A DNA stretch of 64,000 nt from Dokdonella_A sp963775445. Lineage in GTDB: Bacteria; Pseudomonadota; Gammaproteobacteria; Xanthomonadales; Rhodanobacteraceae. Below, one piece after another: positions 40,376-49,558 of the stretch; the stretch's first letter is position 1, and each line of letters begins with the position of its first letter. The notes under the pieces were generated by a model. That model did no database searches. It had not been told where the DNA came from and was given only the letters and a program-made list of their open reading frames with translations. The stretch spans positions 1,612,001 to 1,676,000 of the forward strand of contig CAVZIT010000004.1 of assembly GCA_963775445.1 (NCBI GenBank), in the 5' to 3' direction. A program made the translations under genes and the position numbers.

Positions 40376-41782
40376 TCAATGATCGTCCTTGACCAGTGAT
40401 TTCAATGTTTCGCGGTAGCGTGCGGCAATGGATTCTTCCTGGTCGTGATGGAAATCGCGCACGCGCCACTCGCCCGCCACCATGACGTGCTTGATCAGTG
40501 GCACGTTTCCGGCGAATACCAACGTGTCCAGCACATTGCCGGCACCGCGCGCGGCGAGCTGTGGCGAGGCGTCGTCGAGCACGAGCAAGTCGGCCGAGGC
40601 GGGCGACGCATCCTGTCCGGCGTCGGATGCATAGACGCCGGTTGCGCAGCCGGCGGCCCGGGAGCCGCCTTCGATCGCCTTGGACCACAGCGTTTCGCCG
40701 ACGCTCGAACCCGTCCCGGTGGCCGCGATATTGCGATGGCAAAGACGCAGACGCTGGCCGTATTCGAGCCAACGCAATTCCTCGATCGGCGACACCGAAA
40801 TCTGGCTGTCCGAACCGACGCCGATGGCGCCACCCGCTTCGAGCCACGCGGGGAGCGGGAAAATTCCGTCGCCAAGATTGGCCTCGGTCGTCGGGCAAAG
40901 ACCGACGATCGCGCCGCTGGCGGCGAGGCGCTGGATCTCGCCGGCATCCACATGGGTGGCATGCACCAGGCACCAGCGCCGATCGACCGGCATGTGGTCG
41001 AGCAACCACTCGACCGGCCGCGCGTTGCGGATTGCGAGACAGTCCTGAACCTCGCCGATCTGCTCGGCCACATGGATGTGGATCGGACCACTGCGCGCAA
41101 GTTCGCAGTCGAGCACCTTGCGCATCGCGTCTTCCGGCACGGCGCGCAGCGAATGGAGCGCAATGCCGAGGCGAAGGCCGGGCGAGTCAATGCCGCCAAG
41201 GCGTTCGAGCAGCTTCGTATAGGTGTCGACATCGAGGCCGAAACGGCGCTGGCGTTCGGACAAGGCGCGGCCGTCGAATCCGCCCGTCATGTAAAGCGTC
41301 GGCAGCAAGGTCAGGCCAATACCGGTTTCCTGCGCTGCCTCGATCAACGCGAGCGACATCGCTGCCGGGTCGTCGTAGGCCGTTCCATCCGGTTGCCGAT
41401 GCAGGTAGTGGAACTCACACACGCGCGTGTAGCCGGCTTTCAGCATTTCGACATAAAGCTGCGAGGCGATTGCGCGCAGTTCGTCGGGCCCGATGCGGCC
41501 GGCGAATGCATACATGACTTCGCGCCAGGTCCAGAAGCTGTCCTCCGGGTTGCCGCGCCGCTCGGTCAGCCCCGCCATTGCGCGCTGGAATGCGTGCGAG
41601 TGCAGGTTCGGCATGCCGGGCACGACCCAGCGCCCGAGAAATTCGGTATCGCCGCGCGCGGCATCGCGCGCGACACCCGTGACGTAGCCACCGTCAACCT
41701 CGATGCGGGCGTTGCACACGAAGCCGCGCGGCATCCATGCCCGTTCGGCGAACAGCGTTCTCGACGTGGTGCTCGTGGGCAT
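40376..41782 (-). CDS. hutF: formimidoylglutamate deiminase
   Basis: A 468-residue amidohydrolase that turns N-formimino-L-glutamate into N-formyl-L-glutamate and ammonia in histidine breakdown. The metal site begins with HxH at residues 61 and 63 (PNLHSHAFQRAMAGL). It continues with HIHVAEQIGEVQDCL, LVHATHVDAGEIQRLA, and the aspartate in GVGSDSQISVSPIEELRWLE. These features, including YGQRL after the aspartate motif, match HutF rather than guanine deaminase. ATG 41782 has GGAG eight bases upstream; the frame extending to 42175 is not supported. It is separate from hutU (60164), and no other hut gene is beside it. Confidence 0.93.
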   Translation of the reverse strand: MPTSTTSRTLFAERAWMPRGFVCNARIEVDGGYVTGVARDAARGDTEFLGRWVVPGMPNLHSHAFQRAMAGLTERRGNPEDSFWTWREVMYAFAGRIGPDELRAIASQLYVEMLKAGYTRVCEFHYLHRQPDGTAYDDPAAMSLALIEAAQETGIGLTLLPTLYMTGGFDGRALSERQRRFGLDVDTYTKLLERLGGIDSPGLRLGIALHSLRAVPEDAMRKVLDCELARSGPIHIHVAEQIGEVQDCLAIRNARPVEWLLDHMPVDRRWCLVHATHVDAGEIQRLAASGAIVGLCPTTEANLGDGIFPLPAWLEAGGAIGVGSDSQISVSPIEELRWLEYGQRLRLCHRNIAATGTGSSVGETLWSKAIEGGSRAAGCATGVYASDAGQDASPASADLLVLDDASPQLAARGAGNVLDTLVFAGNVPLIKHVMVAGEWRVRDFHHDQEESIAARYRETLKSLVKDDH

Positions 41783-41989
41783 GCACGAATCTCCGTGGTG
41801 GTGGAACGCGGCTAGTGTAGTGCTTCGCTCCACGTGTAATGTTCTTCGACATCCCGAAGGGCTATTCCCTTGTACCTTGAGCGCCTGCGGCGCCCGCTCC
41901 CTTCCGCCCTTCGGGCACCTTCCCCCGCTGTGCGGAGGAAGGGAAACTTCTCCGCGTCGCACGATGATTTTTTTCGCGACCCACCGAGC

Positions 41990-42540
41990 AAGGAACAATC
42001 GGCGACGCCAAAGATCTGCTGCCTTGTCCGTCATTGTCGTTAATCGTCGCGCCTCGCGCACCGACCAGGGCCGTAGCGCCGTCTTGCGCGACCGTCGCGT
42101 CGTCCGCACCGACAATTGCGGCGCAACTGTCCAGCGCGACGTTCTTGCCAAACAAGCCGAACATCGCGCCATCATCGGCTGTCAGCTTCTGTTGCTGGGT
42201 CCAGATGCCACTGGGTTGGGTGAACACATGCGCCCACCCTGGAACTGATGGCCGTCGACCACTGCCTTCAACGTACCGATCAGCGCCGTGTTGCCCGAAA
42301 TCGCGATCGAATACTGAAGTTGTCGCTGCCCGCGCCGCCACTGGCGTTGACCTTCTGCTCGATCCAGCTACCGTTTGGAGCGGAAGACTCCCTCGCGCAG
42401 GATTTGGCGGCGAGTCCGGCCGGACGAGCCGAGGGCATGTCGCCGAAGGCATCGCCAGCGGCCAAGGCAGTTGCGCCAACGCAAGCGATGAGTGCCATGC
42501 CGGTTTTGAGGATGGTCAAGTTCAAACTCTCCTTCTCCTT
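41990..42540 (-). pseudogene. FG-GAP repeat protein gene, frameshifted
   Basis: Pieces of one secreted beta-propeller protein can be read across three minus-strand frames. From about 42540 down: a signal-like start (TILKTGMALIACVGATALAA), then NGSWIEQKVNASGGAGSDNF. After a shift near 42300 comes IAISGNTALIGT with VDGHQFQGG. After another shift near 42240 comes VFTQPSGIWTQQQKLTADDG with FGLFGKNVALDSCAAIVGAD. The repeat pattern is the FG-GAP type, common in large exported proteins of Xanthomonadales. Only about 1.5 to 2 repeats remain. The rest of the 41783-42727 interval shows no other gene. Confidence 0.72.
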
Positions 42541-42727
42541 TCGGGTTGACGCTGCGCAGGGCATTCACGCCAGACGCACACGAAGCGCGCGCTGTCTTGT
42601 ATGGTAGGAGAACAGTGACCGCCGCTTGCCCTCGTTTGCCCATGCTGCGAAATTCTTCACGCAGTGCGTGGCCGAACCGGAGCACGTCCCGGATCTACCC
42701 AGCAAGCAAAATCGAGAGGAACTCCGC

Positions 42728-44557
42728 ATGAAACGAGCGCAATCGAGATACCGCATACCGCGCAGGACCCTCCGGATTGCATGCGACATCGTGCTGGCGG
42801 CAACGCTCGTTGCATCATCTGCGATGGCGGCCGTAGCGACGCAGGACATCACCGGCATCAGCCGCGGCGATCGCTATTCAGGGGCGACCTGGGCTTCGCG
42901 CTCACCGGTACTCGCGCAACACGGCATGGCAGCGACCGAGCAACCGCTCGCATCCGAAATCGCGGTCGATATCCTGAAAAAGGGTGGCAGCGCAGTCGAT
43001 GCGGCGATTGCGGCGAATGCCGCGCTCGGCCTGATGGAGCCGGTACTCAACGGGATCGGCGGCGATTGTTTCGCGATCGTGTGGGATCCGAAGACGCACA
43101 AGCTCTACGGCTACAACGGTTCGGGGCCCGCGGCGAAAGGGCGCGATCTCGCCAGGATGAAGGCCGAGGTCAGGACCGCCTATGCGAAGGCCGGCATGGC
43201 GCAAACGGATCACATTCCGCCGGTAGGATCGCTGCCGGTAACGGTGCCGGGCACGGTCGATGCGTGGTTCGCGCTGCACGACAAATTCGGCAAGCTGCCG
43301 ATCGCCGACGACCTCGCGCCGGCAATCTCGTATGCGACGCACGGGTTTCCGGTCACCCAGCTTGTCGCGAAATACTGGAAGGGCAACTTCGCCTCCTTCA
43401 CCCGGCGCAAAGGGCTGATCGAAGAAAGCGCAAACGCGCGCAAGACCTATCTGATCGACGGGCACACGCCGGCCGAAGGCGAAGTGTTTCGCAATCCCGA
43501 TCTTGCCAATACTCTCTCGCTCATCGCCAAGGGCGGTCGCGATGCGTTCTACAGGGGATCGATCGCGCACACGATCGATGCGTACTTCCAGCGCATCGGC
43601 GGCGACCTTCGCTACGCGGATTTCGCCGGCTATCACGGCGAGTGGGTGACGCCCCAATCGGTCGATTACCGCGGTTACGACGTCTACGAACTGCCGCCGA
43701 ACGGGCAGGGATTCGCGACGCTGGAAATGCTGAACCTGATCAAGGGATTCGACATTGCGAAAATGGGTGTCGGCAGCGCGGATGCGATCGGCGTGATGCT
43801 CGAAGCCAAGCGCCTTGCTTACGAAGACCTCGCAAAGTACTACGCCGATCCGCGGTTCGTGGACGTGCCGATGAAGGGGCTGCTGTCGGAAGGTTATGCC
43901 GATCAGCGGCGCAAGCTGATCCGGGTCGGAAAAGCCAATCCCGATATCGGGCCAGGGGATCCGAAACTGTTCAATGGCGACACGACCTATTTCACGATGG
44001 CCGACAAGGACGGCATGATGGTTTCGATCATCCAGTCGAACTATCGCGGCATGGGATCGGGACTGGTCGCTGACGGACTCGGTTTCATGTTCCAGGATCG
44101 CGGCGAGCTGTTTTCGCTGAATCCCGAGGACGCCAATGTCTACGCGCCCGGCAAGCGGCCATTCCATACGATCATCCCCGCGTTCGTGATGAAGGACGGC
44201 GCGCCATGGATGTCGTTCGGACTGATGGGTGGCGACATGCAGCCGCAAGGCCACGTGCAGGTGCTGGTCAACCTGATCGACTTCGGCATGAACGTGCAGG
44301 AGGCCGGCGATGCGGCGCGCTGGCGCCACTATGGCAATGCCGAACCGACAGGCGAACCCTCGCAGGGCATCGGCACGGTCGAGATGGAATCGGGCTTCGC
44401 CCCGGCGGTGAAAGCCGACCTGGCCAAGCGCGGCTACAAGATCGTTCCCGGCACCGGTGCGTTCGGAGGCTACGAGGCGATTCGCTACGATGCGAAACAG
44501 CACGTTTACTGGGGCGCAACGGAAATGCGCAAGGACGGCGAGGTAATAGGTTACTGA
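42728..44557 (+). CDS. ggt: gamma-glutamyltransferase
   Basis: A 609-residue periplasmic enzyme that hydrolyses or transfers the gamma-glutamyl group of glutathione. The signal peptide is IACDIVLAATLVASSAMA. The large-subunit core includes GSAVDAAIAANAALGLMEPV and NGIGGDCFAIVW. Autocleavage and catalysis would occur at the first threonine of TTYFTMADKDG (near residue 419). The small subunit contains MGSGLVADGLGFMFQDRGE and the substrate loop ending GLMGGDMQPQGHVQVLVNL. ATG 42728 has GAGAGGAA upstream; the frame start at 42626 spoils the signal. Family length is normal, so the gene appears intact. Confidence 0.93.
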   Translation: MKRAQSRYRIPRRTLRIACDIVLAATLVASSAMAAVATQDITGISRGDRYSGATWASRSPVLAQHGMAATEQPLASEIAVDILKKGGSAVDAAIAANAALGLMEPVLNGIGGDCFAIVWDPKTHKLYGYNGSGPAAKGRDLARMKAEVRTAYAKAGMAQTDHIPPVGSLPVTVPGTVDAWFALHDKFGKLPIADDLAPAISYATHGFPVTQLVAKYWKGNFASFTRRKGLIEESANARKTYLIDGHTPAEGEVFRNPDLANTLSLIAKGGRDAFYRGSIAHTIDAYFQRIGGDLRYADFAGYHGEWVTPQSVDYRGYDVYELPPNGQGFATLEMLNLIKGFDIAKMGVGSADAIGVMLEAKRLAYEDLAKYYADPRFVDVPMKGLLSEGYADQRRKLIRVGKANPDIGPGDPKLFNGDTTYFTMADKDGMMVSIIQSNYRGMGSGLVADGLGFMFQDRGELFSLNPEDANVYAPGKRPFHTIIPAFVMKDGAPWMSFGLMGGDMQPQGHVQVLVNLIDFGMNVQEAGDAARWRHYGNAEPTGEPSQGIGTVEMESGFAPAVKADLAKRGYKIVPGTGAFGGYEAIRYDAKQHVYWGATEMRKDGEVIGY

Positions 44558-44791
44558 TTCGGGGTTGGGAGGGCACGGACCACGCTCCTGGCAACATATG
44601 CTTTTGCGGCGATCTCGAGGGCATGTGCGAAACAGCGCAGCGGCGGGCTCGCAGAATTCAAACACCGCTCCGCCACCTGCCCGTCACCCTGGCGGTCCCG
44701 GCGACGCGTGCAATACCCTAAGCGTGCACTAAGAGGTTGGGACACAATCTCGATGTGGAACAGCCGAGTGCATCATTGCCGAGAGGACGCC

Positions 44792-45457
44792 ATGCGGTTG
44801 CTGCTGGTCGAGGATTCCGAACGCTTGCGCGCCACCTTGCAGCGTGGCCTGCGCCACGCCGGGTTCGTCGTGGACGCGGCCGCAGACGGCGTCCAGGCAT
44901 GCGGCTTCCTTGGGAGCTTCGCCTATGATCTCGTCATTCTCGATTTGATGCTGCCACGTCTCGATGGCTTCGGGGTACTCCGCGCATTGCCCGCGCGCGA
45001 TAACCGTCCGCGCGTGCTCGTTCTGTCGGCGCGCGATCAGGTGGCCGACCGCGTCCAGGCGCTTGATGCGGGTGCGGACGATTATCTGGTCAAACCGTTT
45101 GCGTTCGACGAGCTGCTCGCGCGGTTGCACGCATTGTCCCGGCGACCCGAGCAAGTCAATCAGCCCAGACTCGAGCGTGAAGGCCTCGTGCTCGATCCCA
45201 GGGCGCTCAGCGTCACGGTCCACGGGCGACCGCTGAAACTGACACCGCGCGAATTCGCCTTGCTCGAATTGTTGCTGCGCAATCGCGGGCGTGCCTTTGC
45301 GCGAAGCGCCATCCTTGAACGCATCGTCGGCAGCGATGCCTCGGTGTCGGACCGCAGCATCGAAGTACTGGTGTTCGGATTGCGTCGCAAGCTCGAGGAG
45401 GCCGGCTGTCCGGAAGTGATCGAAACCCGTCGTGGCTCCGGTTATCTGATTCCGTGA
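44792..45457 (+). CDS. OmpR-family response regulator (QseB/PhoP type)
   Basis: A 221-residue regulator: receiver domain MRLLLVEDSERLRATLQRGL with phospho-acceptor D51 (LVILDLMLPRLDGFG) and ADDYLVKPFAFDEL. The winged-helix DNA-binding part has LTPREFALLELLLRNRGRAF and RSIEVLVFGLRRKLEEAG. ATG 44792 has GAGAGGA upstream and starts the receiver correctly; the open frame extends to 44708. The stop and the kinase start overlap by one base (TGATG), so the two are translationally coupled. Confidence 0.93.
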   Translation: MRLLLVEDSERLRATLQRGLRHAGFVVDAAADGVQACGFLGSFAYDLVILDLMLPRLDGFGVLRALPARDNRPRVLVLSARDQVADRVQALDAGADDYLVKPFAFDELLARLHALSRRPEQVNQPRLEREGLVLDPRALSVTVHGRPLKLTPREFALLELLLRNRGRAFARSAILERIVGSDASVSDRSIEVLVFGLRRKLEEAGCPEVIETRRGSGYLIP

Positions 45458-46884
45458 TGACGCTCGCATCGCTGTCACTGCGGGCCAGGGTCAGCATCCT
45501 CGTTGCCGCCGCGATCATCGGTGTGCTCAGTGTCGCCGCGTGGGTGATCGATGCGCGTGTCGACAGCGAACTCGAAAAGCGCTTCGATACAACGCTTGCG
45601 GCGCGCGTCCAGGCACTGGCAACGATGACTCACCGCGAACCACACGGCATCGAATTCGATGTGGCCGATGCGCCGCGCGTGGTGCATGATCCGCGCGTCT
45701 CAATCTGGTATACCTTGAGTTGCGACGGGCATGTCATCAGTGCGTCACCGAAAAGCGCGGCAACATTGCTGCCGACGATTCCATCCACGGCGGATTCGCC
45801 TGCCATCGAAGACGCCCAAATCCGTGGCCTCGGACTTGCGCGACAGGCCACGCTTTCGTTCCATCCCGAGCTCGGCGATGGATGGCCGCCGGGTTCGTCC
45901 TCTTCACGAGCCGCAAGCTCGACTTGCATCGTGATACTCGCGCAGGAGCGGCGGCGGCTCGACGTGACACTGGATGCGGTCGATGCGATCCTCGTCGGCT
46001 CGATACTCGTCGCACTCATCACCGTCCTTGTGCTGACCCCGCCGCTGGTTCGTGCCGGGCTGCTGCCTCTACGCGAATTGAGCGACGCGATGCGCAACAT
46101 CGGTCCGCATGCGCCGGGCCAGCGACTCGACATACCGCCGACGCCGGAACTGGTTCCGTTGCAGGCACGCTTCAACGAAGTGCTTGCGCGCATGGACGCG
46201 GGCTTGGCGCGCGAGCGCCAGTTCGCGAGCGCAGTCGCACATGAAACGCGGACACGGCTCGCGGAGCTCCGCGCACTGGTGGACGTCGAGCGGCGCTACC
46301 CGAGCGGTCGCCCGAGCGAGGCGGTTCTCGACGAAATCGCGGCGATCGGCGGTGATCTCGAGGAAACGGTATCCGGCCTGTTGTTGCTGACTCGCCTCGA
46401 AGCGGGAATCGAAACGATTGCGCCTCGATCGATCGATCTCGACGAATTGGTCGAGCGCCACGTCGCGCGCATGTCTGCAGCGTTGCAAAGCCGTGGATTG
46501 CGCGTTTCGATCGAACAGCGGGGCACGAGTTCAACGCTGCTGGCGGACCCACAACTGCTGGATATCATCATCGCCAACCTGCTGGGAAATGCCGCGAGCC
46601 ACGCACCGGAAGGCAGCTCCATCGAAGTCCTCATCTCGCAGGGGTCGATCACAATCAGCAACGCGGCGCCCGACGTGGACGCCAAGGACGTTGCGCATTT
46701 CGGCGAGCGCTTCTGGAGCACGCATCGCGATGATGGGGGCCACATGGGCCTTGGTCTGAGTCTTGCCGGCGCAGCCGCGTTCGCGACGGATCTGGAGTTT
46801 GCATTTGCGCTCGACCGCGAGCGTCGGCTGCACGCCACGTTGCGCCGGACGCTGCAATCGAAACATATCTTAAGCACGGCCTAA
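45457..46884 (+). CDS. sensor histidine kinase (QseC type)
   Basis: A 475-residue membrane kinase paired with the regulator upstream. There are two transmembrane helices (SILVAAAIIGVLSVAAWVID and AILVGSILVALITVLVLTPP) around a periplasmic region. The H-box is FASAVAHETRTRLAELRALV (H262); this HETRT form replaces the usual HELRT. The N-box is IIANLLGNAASHAPEG and G2 is HMGLGLSLAGAAA. The G1 motif DxGxG is not evident; ITISNAAPDVDAKDVAHFGE takes its place, which is seen in some QseC relatives. ATG 45457 follows from the TGATG overlap. Confidence 0.88.
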   Translation: MTLASLSLRARVSILVAAAIIGVLSVAAWVIDARVDSELEKRFDTTLAARVQALATMTHREPHGIEFDVADAPRVVHDPRVSIWYTLSCDGHVISASPKSAATLLPTIPSTADSPAIEDAQIRGLGLARQATLSFHPELGDGWPPGSSSSRAASSTCIVILAQERRRLDVTLDAVDAILVGSILVALITVLVLTPPLVRAGLLPLRELSDAMRNIGPHAPGQRLDIPPTPELVPLQARFNEVLARMDAGLARERQFASAVAHETRTRLAELRALVDVERRYPSGRPSEAVLDEIAAIGGDLEETVSGLLLLTRLEAGIETIAPRSIDLDELVERHVARMSAALQSRGLRVSIEQRGTSSTLLADPQLLDIIIANLLGNAASHAPEGSSIEVLISQGSITISNAAPDVDAKDVAHFGERFWSTHRDDGGHMGLGLSLAGAAAFATDLEFAFALDRERRLHATLRRTLQSKHILSTA

Positions 46885-46971
46885 GCGAGGTGGCGCAATG
46901 TACCGTCTCGCCGCGCTGATCGCACCGAGATCGCGAGCAATGTTGGCAAGCCATGGGACAGGAACTCTCCG

Positions 46972-48123
46972 GTGAGACTCGACTCCGTACGTCGATCGTT
47001 TGCACGACGCGCGATGCGCCTGGCTTTCCGAAATCGCGGCGACCTTGCGCAGATCGCTTCGCATCTGCCGCGTACGGGAATTCACCGCATCCTGATTTGC
47101 CGGAGCATCAAGAGTCTCGGCAATTCGCTGCTGCTCACGCCGCTTTTGCAGGAGCTTGGCAAATTCTACCCGGGCGCTGAGATCGATCTGGTTGCTCGAT
47201 CGCCGATTGCGCAGGACATCTACGGCGCGTATTTCTCCGTATCGAGGATCATCCAGTTGCCGAGGGCTCCATTGCGTCATCCTCTGCAAACGTTTCGCGC
47301 ACTACGCGAGATGAAACGCAAGCATTACGATCTCGTGATCGATCCCGATCCGGACTCGCAAAGCGGTCGATTGCTCGCGCTTCGCGCCAACGCAACCTGG
47401 TCTCTCGGGTTTGTCGGTCCGAAGAAGAGCGGAACGCTAACGCATGGAATTGTTCTGCCGGATGAGTTGCGACATCACGCCAAGATACCCGTCGCCCTGG
47501 TGCGCAACGCGATAGGCGACGGAATTCGGAATGAACCATACCCACCTCTCGATATTCGTCTGTCCGCAATCGAGCGCCACCAGGGCCGAGCCGCGCTTGC
47601 CCACCTGGCGGCGGGCCATCCCGCTTCGTTGGAGCGACGCCCTTGCATCGGCCTATTCGCGAATGCGACCGGCGCCAAGCGGTTCGGACATGCCTGGTGG
47701 GCCAGGTTTCTGCACGCATTCGAGCCAGGGGTTGCGGATTACGATCTGGTCGAAATCCTGCCAGCCTTCGGCCAGTCCTTGCTGGACTCGCGCTATCCCG
47801 CTTACTTCTCGAGTGAAGTTCGCAAGCTGGCGTGCGTGATTGGGGCGCTCGATATTTTCGTCAGCGCGGATTGCGGGGTCATGCACCTGGCCTGCGCGGC
47901 GGGAACCCCTACAGCGGGAATATTCGCGGTGACTGACGTGAATGAATGGGGACCGTACGGACCCTCGAGCTGTGCAATCGACGCGCAGAATCTCGCCCCT
48001 GAGCAGGCAGCACAGCGCGTGCTGGAATTCCTGAGAGGTCTCCCTGGAGCGAACCCAAGGAGAATCCCGCTCGATTCCACGGGCAGCGCGGCATCCGGTT
48101 TAAGGAGAGAGAGGGGCGGATGA
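46972..48123 (+). CDS. glycosyltransferase family 9 (heptosyltransferase-like)
   Basis: A 383-residue GT9 enzyme that would transfer a sugar, often heptose, to a cell-envelope acceptor such as LPS core. Typical blocks are ILICRSIKSLGNSLLLTPLL, YDLVIDPDPDSQSGRLLALR, RPCIGLFANATGAKRFGHAW and the nucleotide-sugar motif DIFVSADCGVMHLACAAGTP. It starts at GTG 46972 with AGGAA upstream. A second GT9 gene (49559-50665) lies on the other strand 1.4 kb away. The two share the HxLA and ADCG motifs and may work on the same glycan. Confidence 0.88.
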   Translation: MRLDSVRRSFARRAMRLAFRNRGDLAQIASHLPRTGIHRILICRSIKSLGNSLLLTPLLQELGKFYPGAEIDLVARSPIAQDIYGAYFSVSRIIQLPRAPLRHPLQTFRALREMKRKHYDLVIDPDPDSQSGRLLALRANATWSLGFVGPKKSGTLTHGIVLPDELRHHAKIPVALVRNAIGDGIRNEPYPPLDIRLSAIERHQGRAALAHLAAGHPASLERRPCIGLFANATGAKRFGHAWWARFLHAFEPGVADYDLVEILPAFGQSLLDSRYPAYFSSEVRKLACVIGALDIFVSADCGVMHLACAAGTPTAGIFAVTDVNEWGPYGPSSCAIDAQNLAPEQAAQRVLEFLRGLPGANPRRIPLDSTGSAASGLRRERGG

Positions 48124-48319
48124 TCCATGGCGCGCCCGGCGAACGGGTCGCGGGAACCGGGACTGCCCAACGTGAATCACGCTCGACAAGCCAGTAAAGC
48201 GCTGCAACGTCGTGAACTTCGCCCTGAAGTTGACGCGCGATCGGAATCGACTTCCACGCGTGCCGATGCGATTCAAAGGTGCAAGCAATTTCAGGAGTCG
48301 CTATGCGCAGATCGGCCAA

Positions 48320-48940
48320 TCAGAACCGATGCACAAAGCCGACGCTGAATCCCCCCGGCAGCAAACTTACGATCAGAGGACTGTCTCGATGCGAAGCCCA
48401 GAGGCCAGCTCCGGCACCCACGGCGGCGCCGACGAGCACATCGCTCTGCCAGTGGCCATGCACCTTTACGCGCGCGATGGCGTCGTAGGTCGGCAACAAC
48501 GCGAGCAGCCATACCGCCGGATGCTCGCGACCATAGGTGGCAATGAATGGCGTTACCGCGCCGGTGATGGCAGCCACTTCGCCGCTCGGAAAGCTGGCGT
48601 TGTGGATGCCGCTGAAAAACTTGCCGGGATCGCTTGTCTGCGACGGCCGCTCACGTTGAAACGTCCATTTCATGAGCTGCGCTCCGGCGCCCGCGGCCGC
48701 CACCGCATCGAGCGATCGCCAGAAGGTATCGCCGATCCGGTCGTTGTCGCCGAGTGCCAGCGAACCACCGATCACGGTGGCCAAAGTCGCGTAGATGAGG
48801 TCCTTCTGGGTGCTGCGCTTCCAGATGCCGCTGTTGTCGTAACGCACGACATGATCGATTCCGAACGGGCCGCCACCAGCCGCAGCGATCGGCGGAAACA
48901 GCATCAAAGTCAGTGCCAACGCAATGACGATCGATCGCAT
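48320..48940 (-). CDS. PAP2-family phosphatase, membrane or secreted
   Basis: A 206-residue phosphatase of the PAP2 family, which removes phosphate from lipid or other substrates at the envelope. The signal-like start is SIVIALALTLMLFPPIAAAG. The three-part motif is present in variant form: KWTFQRERPSQ, then FPSGEVAAIT in place of PSGH, then ARVKVHGHWQSDVLVG with the catalytic His and Asp. PSGE rather than PSGH is found in a subgroup of PAP2 proteins. ATG 48940 is used; the long frame back to 49336 is not supported. It faces away from the PepSY gene. Confidence 0.8.
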   Translation of the reverse strand: MRSIVIALALTLMLFPPIAAAGGGPFGIDHVVRYDNSGIWKRSTQKDLIYATLATVIGGSLALGDNDRIGDTFWRSLDAVAAAGAGAQLMKWTFQRERPSQTSDPGKFFSGIHNASFPSGEVAAITGAVTPFIATYGREHPAVWLLALLPTYDAIARVKVHGHWQSDVLVGAAVGAGAGLWASHRDSPLIVSLLPGGFSVGFVHRF

Positions 48941-49160
48941 GTCGCTATCCACACCGTATTGCCACACGGGAGTTTCGTGTGGCGCCAAATCGATATGGTG
49001 GATCACCATGCTTTGCATACGCTTAGAGATTGCCCCGTGGTGGCCGACTCGGCGGGTCGCTTGCAGTGGGCTAAGCGTTGCTTGAGTTTGCAAGCGGAGC
49101 ATCCAGTCGGCGCCTGTGTTAACCACGCAGGCCGATTTCCGAAAATGCAGGAGCAGCGAT

Positions 49161-49484
49161 ATGAAAATGCAGAAGACCATGCGGCTTCGGATCGCGTCAG
49201 CGGGTTTCGCCTTGTGCGTCGCGACCGGGACAGCTGGCGCAAAGGCCCTGGATGGAGCCCAGTACTTGCCGCAAGCCAGGATCAAGCTTGCCGAGGCGCG
49301 CGTGCTTGCGCTCAAAGCCTTGCCGGGCACCATCACTGCCGAGGAATTGGAGCGCGAGAAAGGCGGTAGCGGCTTGCGCTACTCGTTCGACATCAAGCAC
49401 GGCAAGGAAATACACGAGGTGGGTGTCGATGCCGCAACCGGCAAGATTCTGGAGAACTCGATCGAAGGCCCCAACGCGGACTAA
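49161..49484 (+). CDS. secreted PepSY domain protein
   Basis: A 107-residue exported protein. The signal peptide (RIASAGFALCVATGTAGA) is followed by one PepSY domain. Its pattern is ARVLALKALPGTITAEELER, a short basic stretch, then YSFDIKHGKEIHEVGVDAAT and GKILENS. PepSY domains are inhibitory or sensory modules in peptidases and two-component accessory proteins. AGGAG lies before the ATG at 49161. It may serve the two-component system 2.3 kb upstream, but the GT9 gene in between makes this only a possibility. Confidence 0.83.
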   Translation: MKMQKTMRLRIASAGFALCVATGTAGAKALDGAQYLPQARIKLAEARVLALKALPGTITAEELEREKGGSGLRYSFDIKHGKEIHEVGVDAATGKILENSIEGPNAD

Positions 49485-49558
49485 TGCAGCGACTCATGAC
49501 GACATGAGCCGTTGCGATCGCCGCGCGTTAGCGAGCGGCGCTGCGGTACGCGGCTGTT

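Noticed and set aside
49512..49558. Possible terminator between the PepSY and GT9 genes
   Set aside because: Only a loose GC-rich palindrome with no T-run; not separable from background in this composition.
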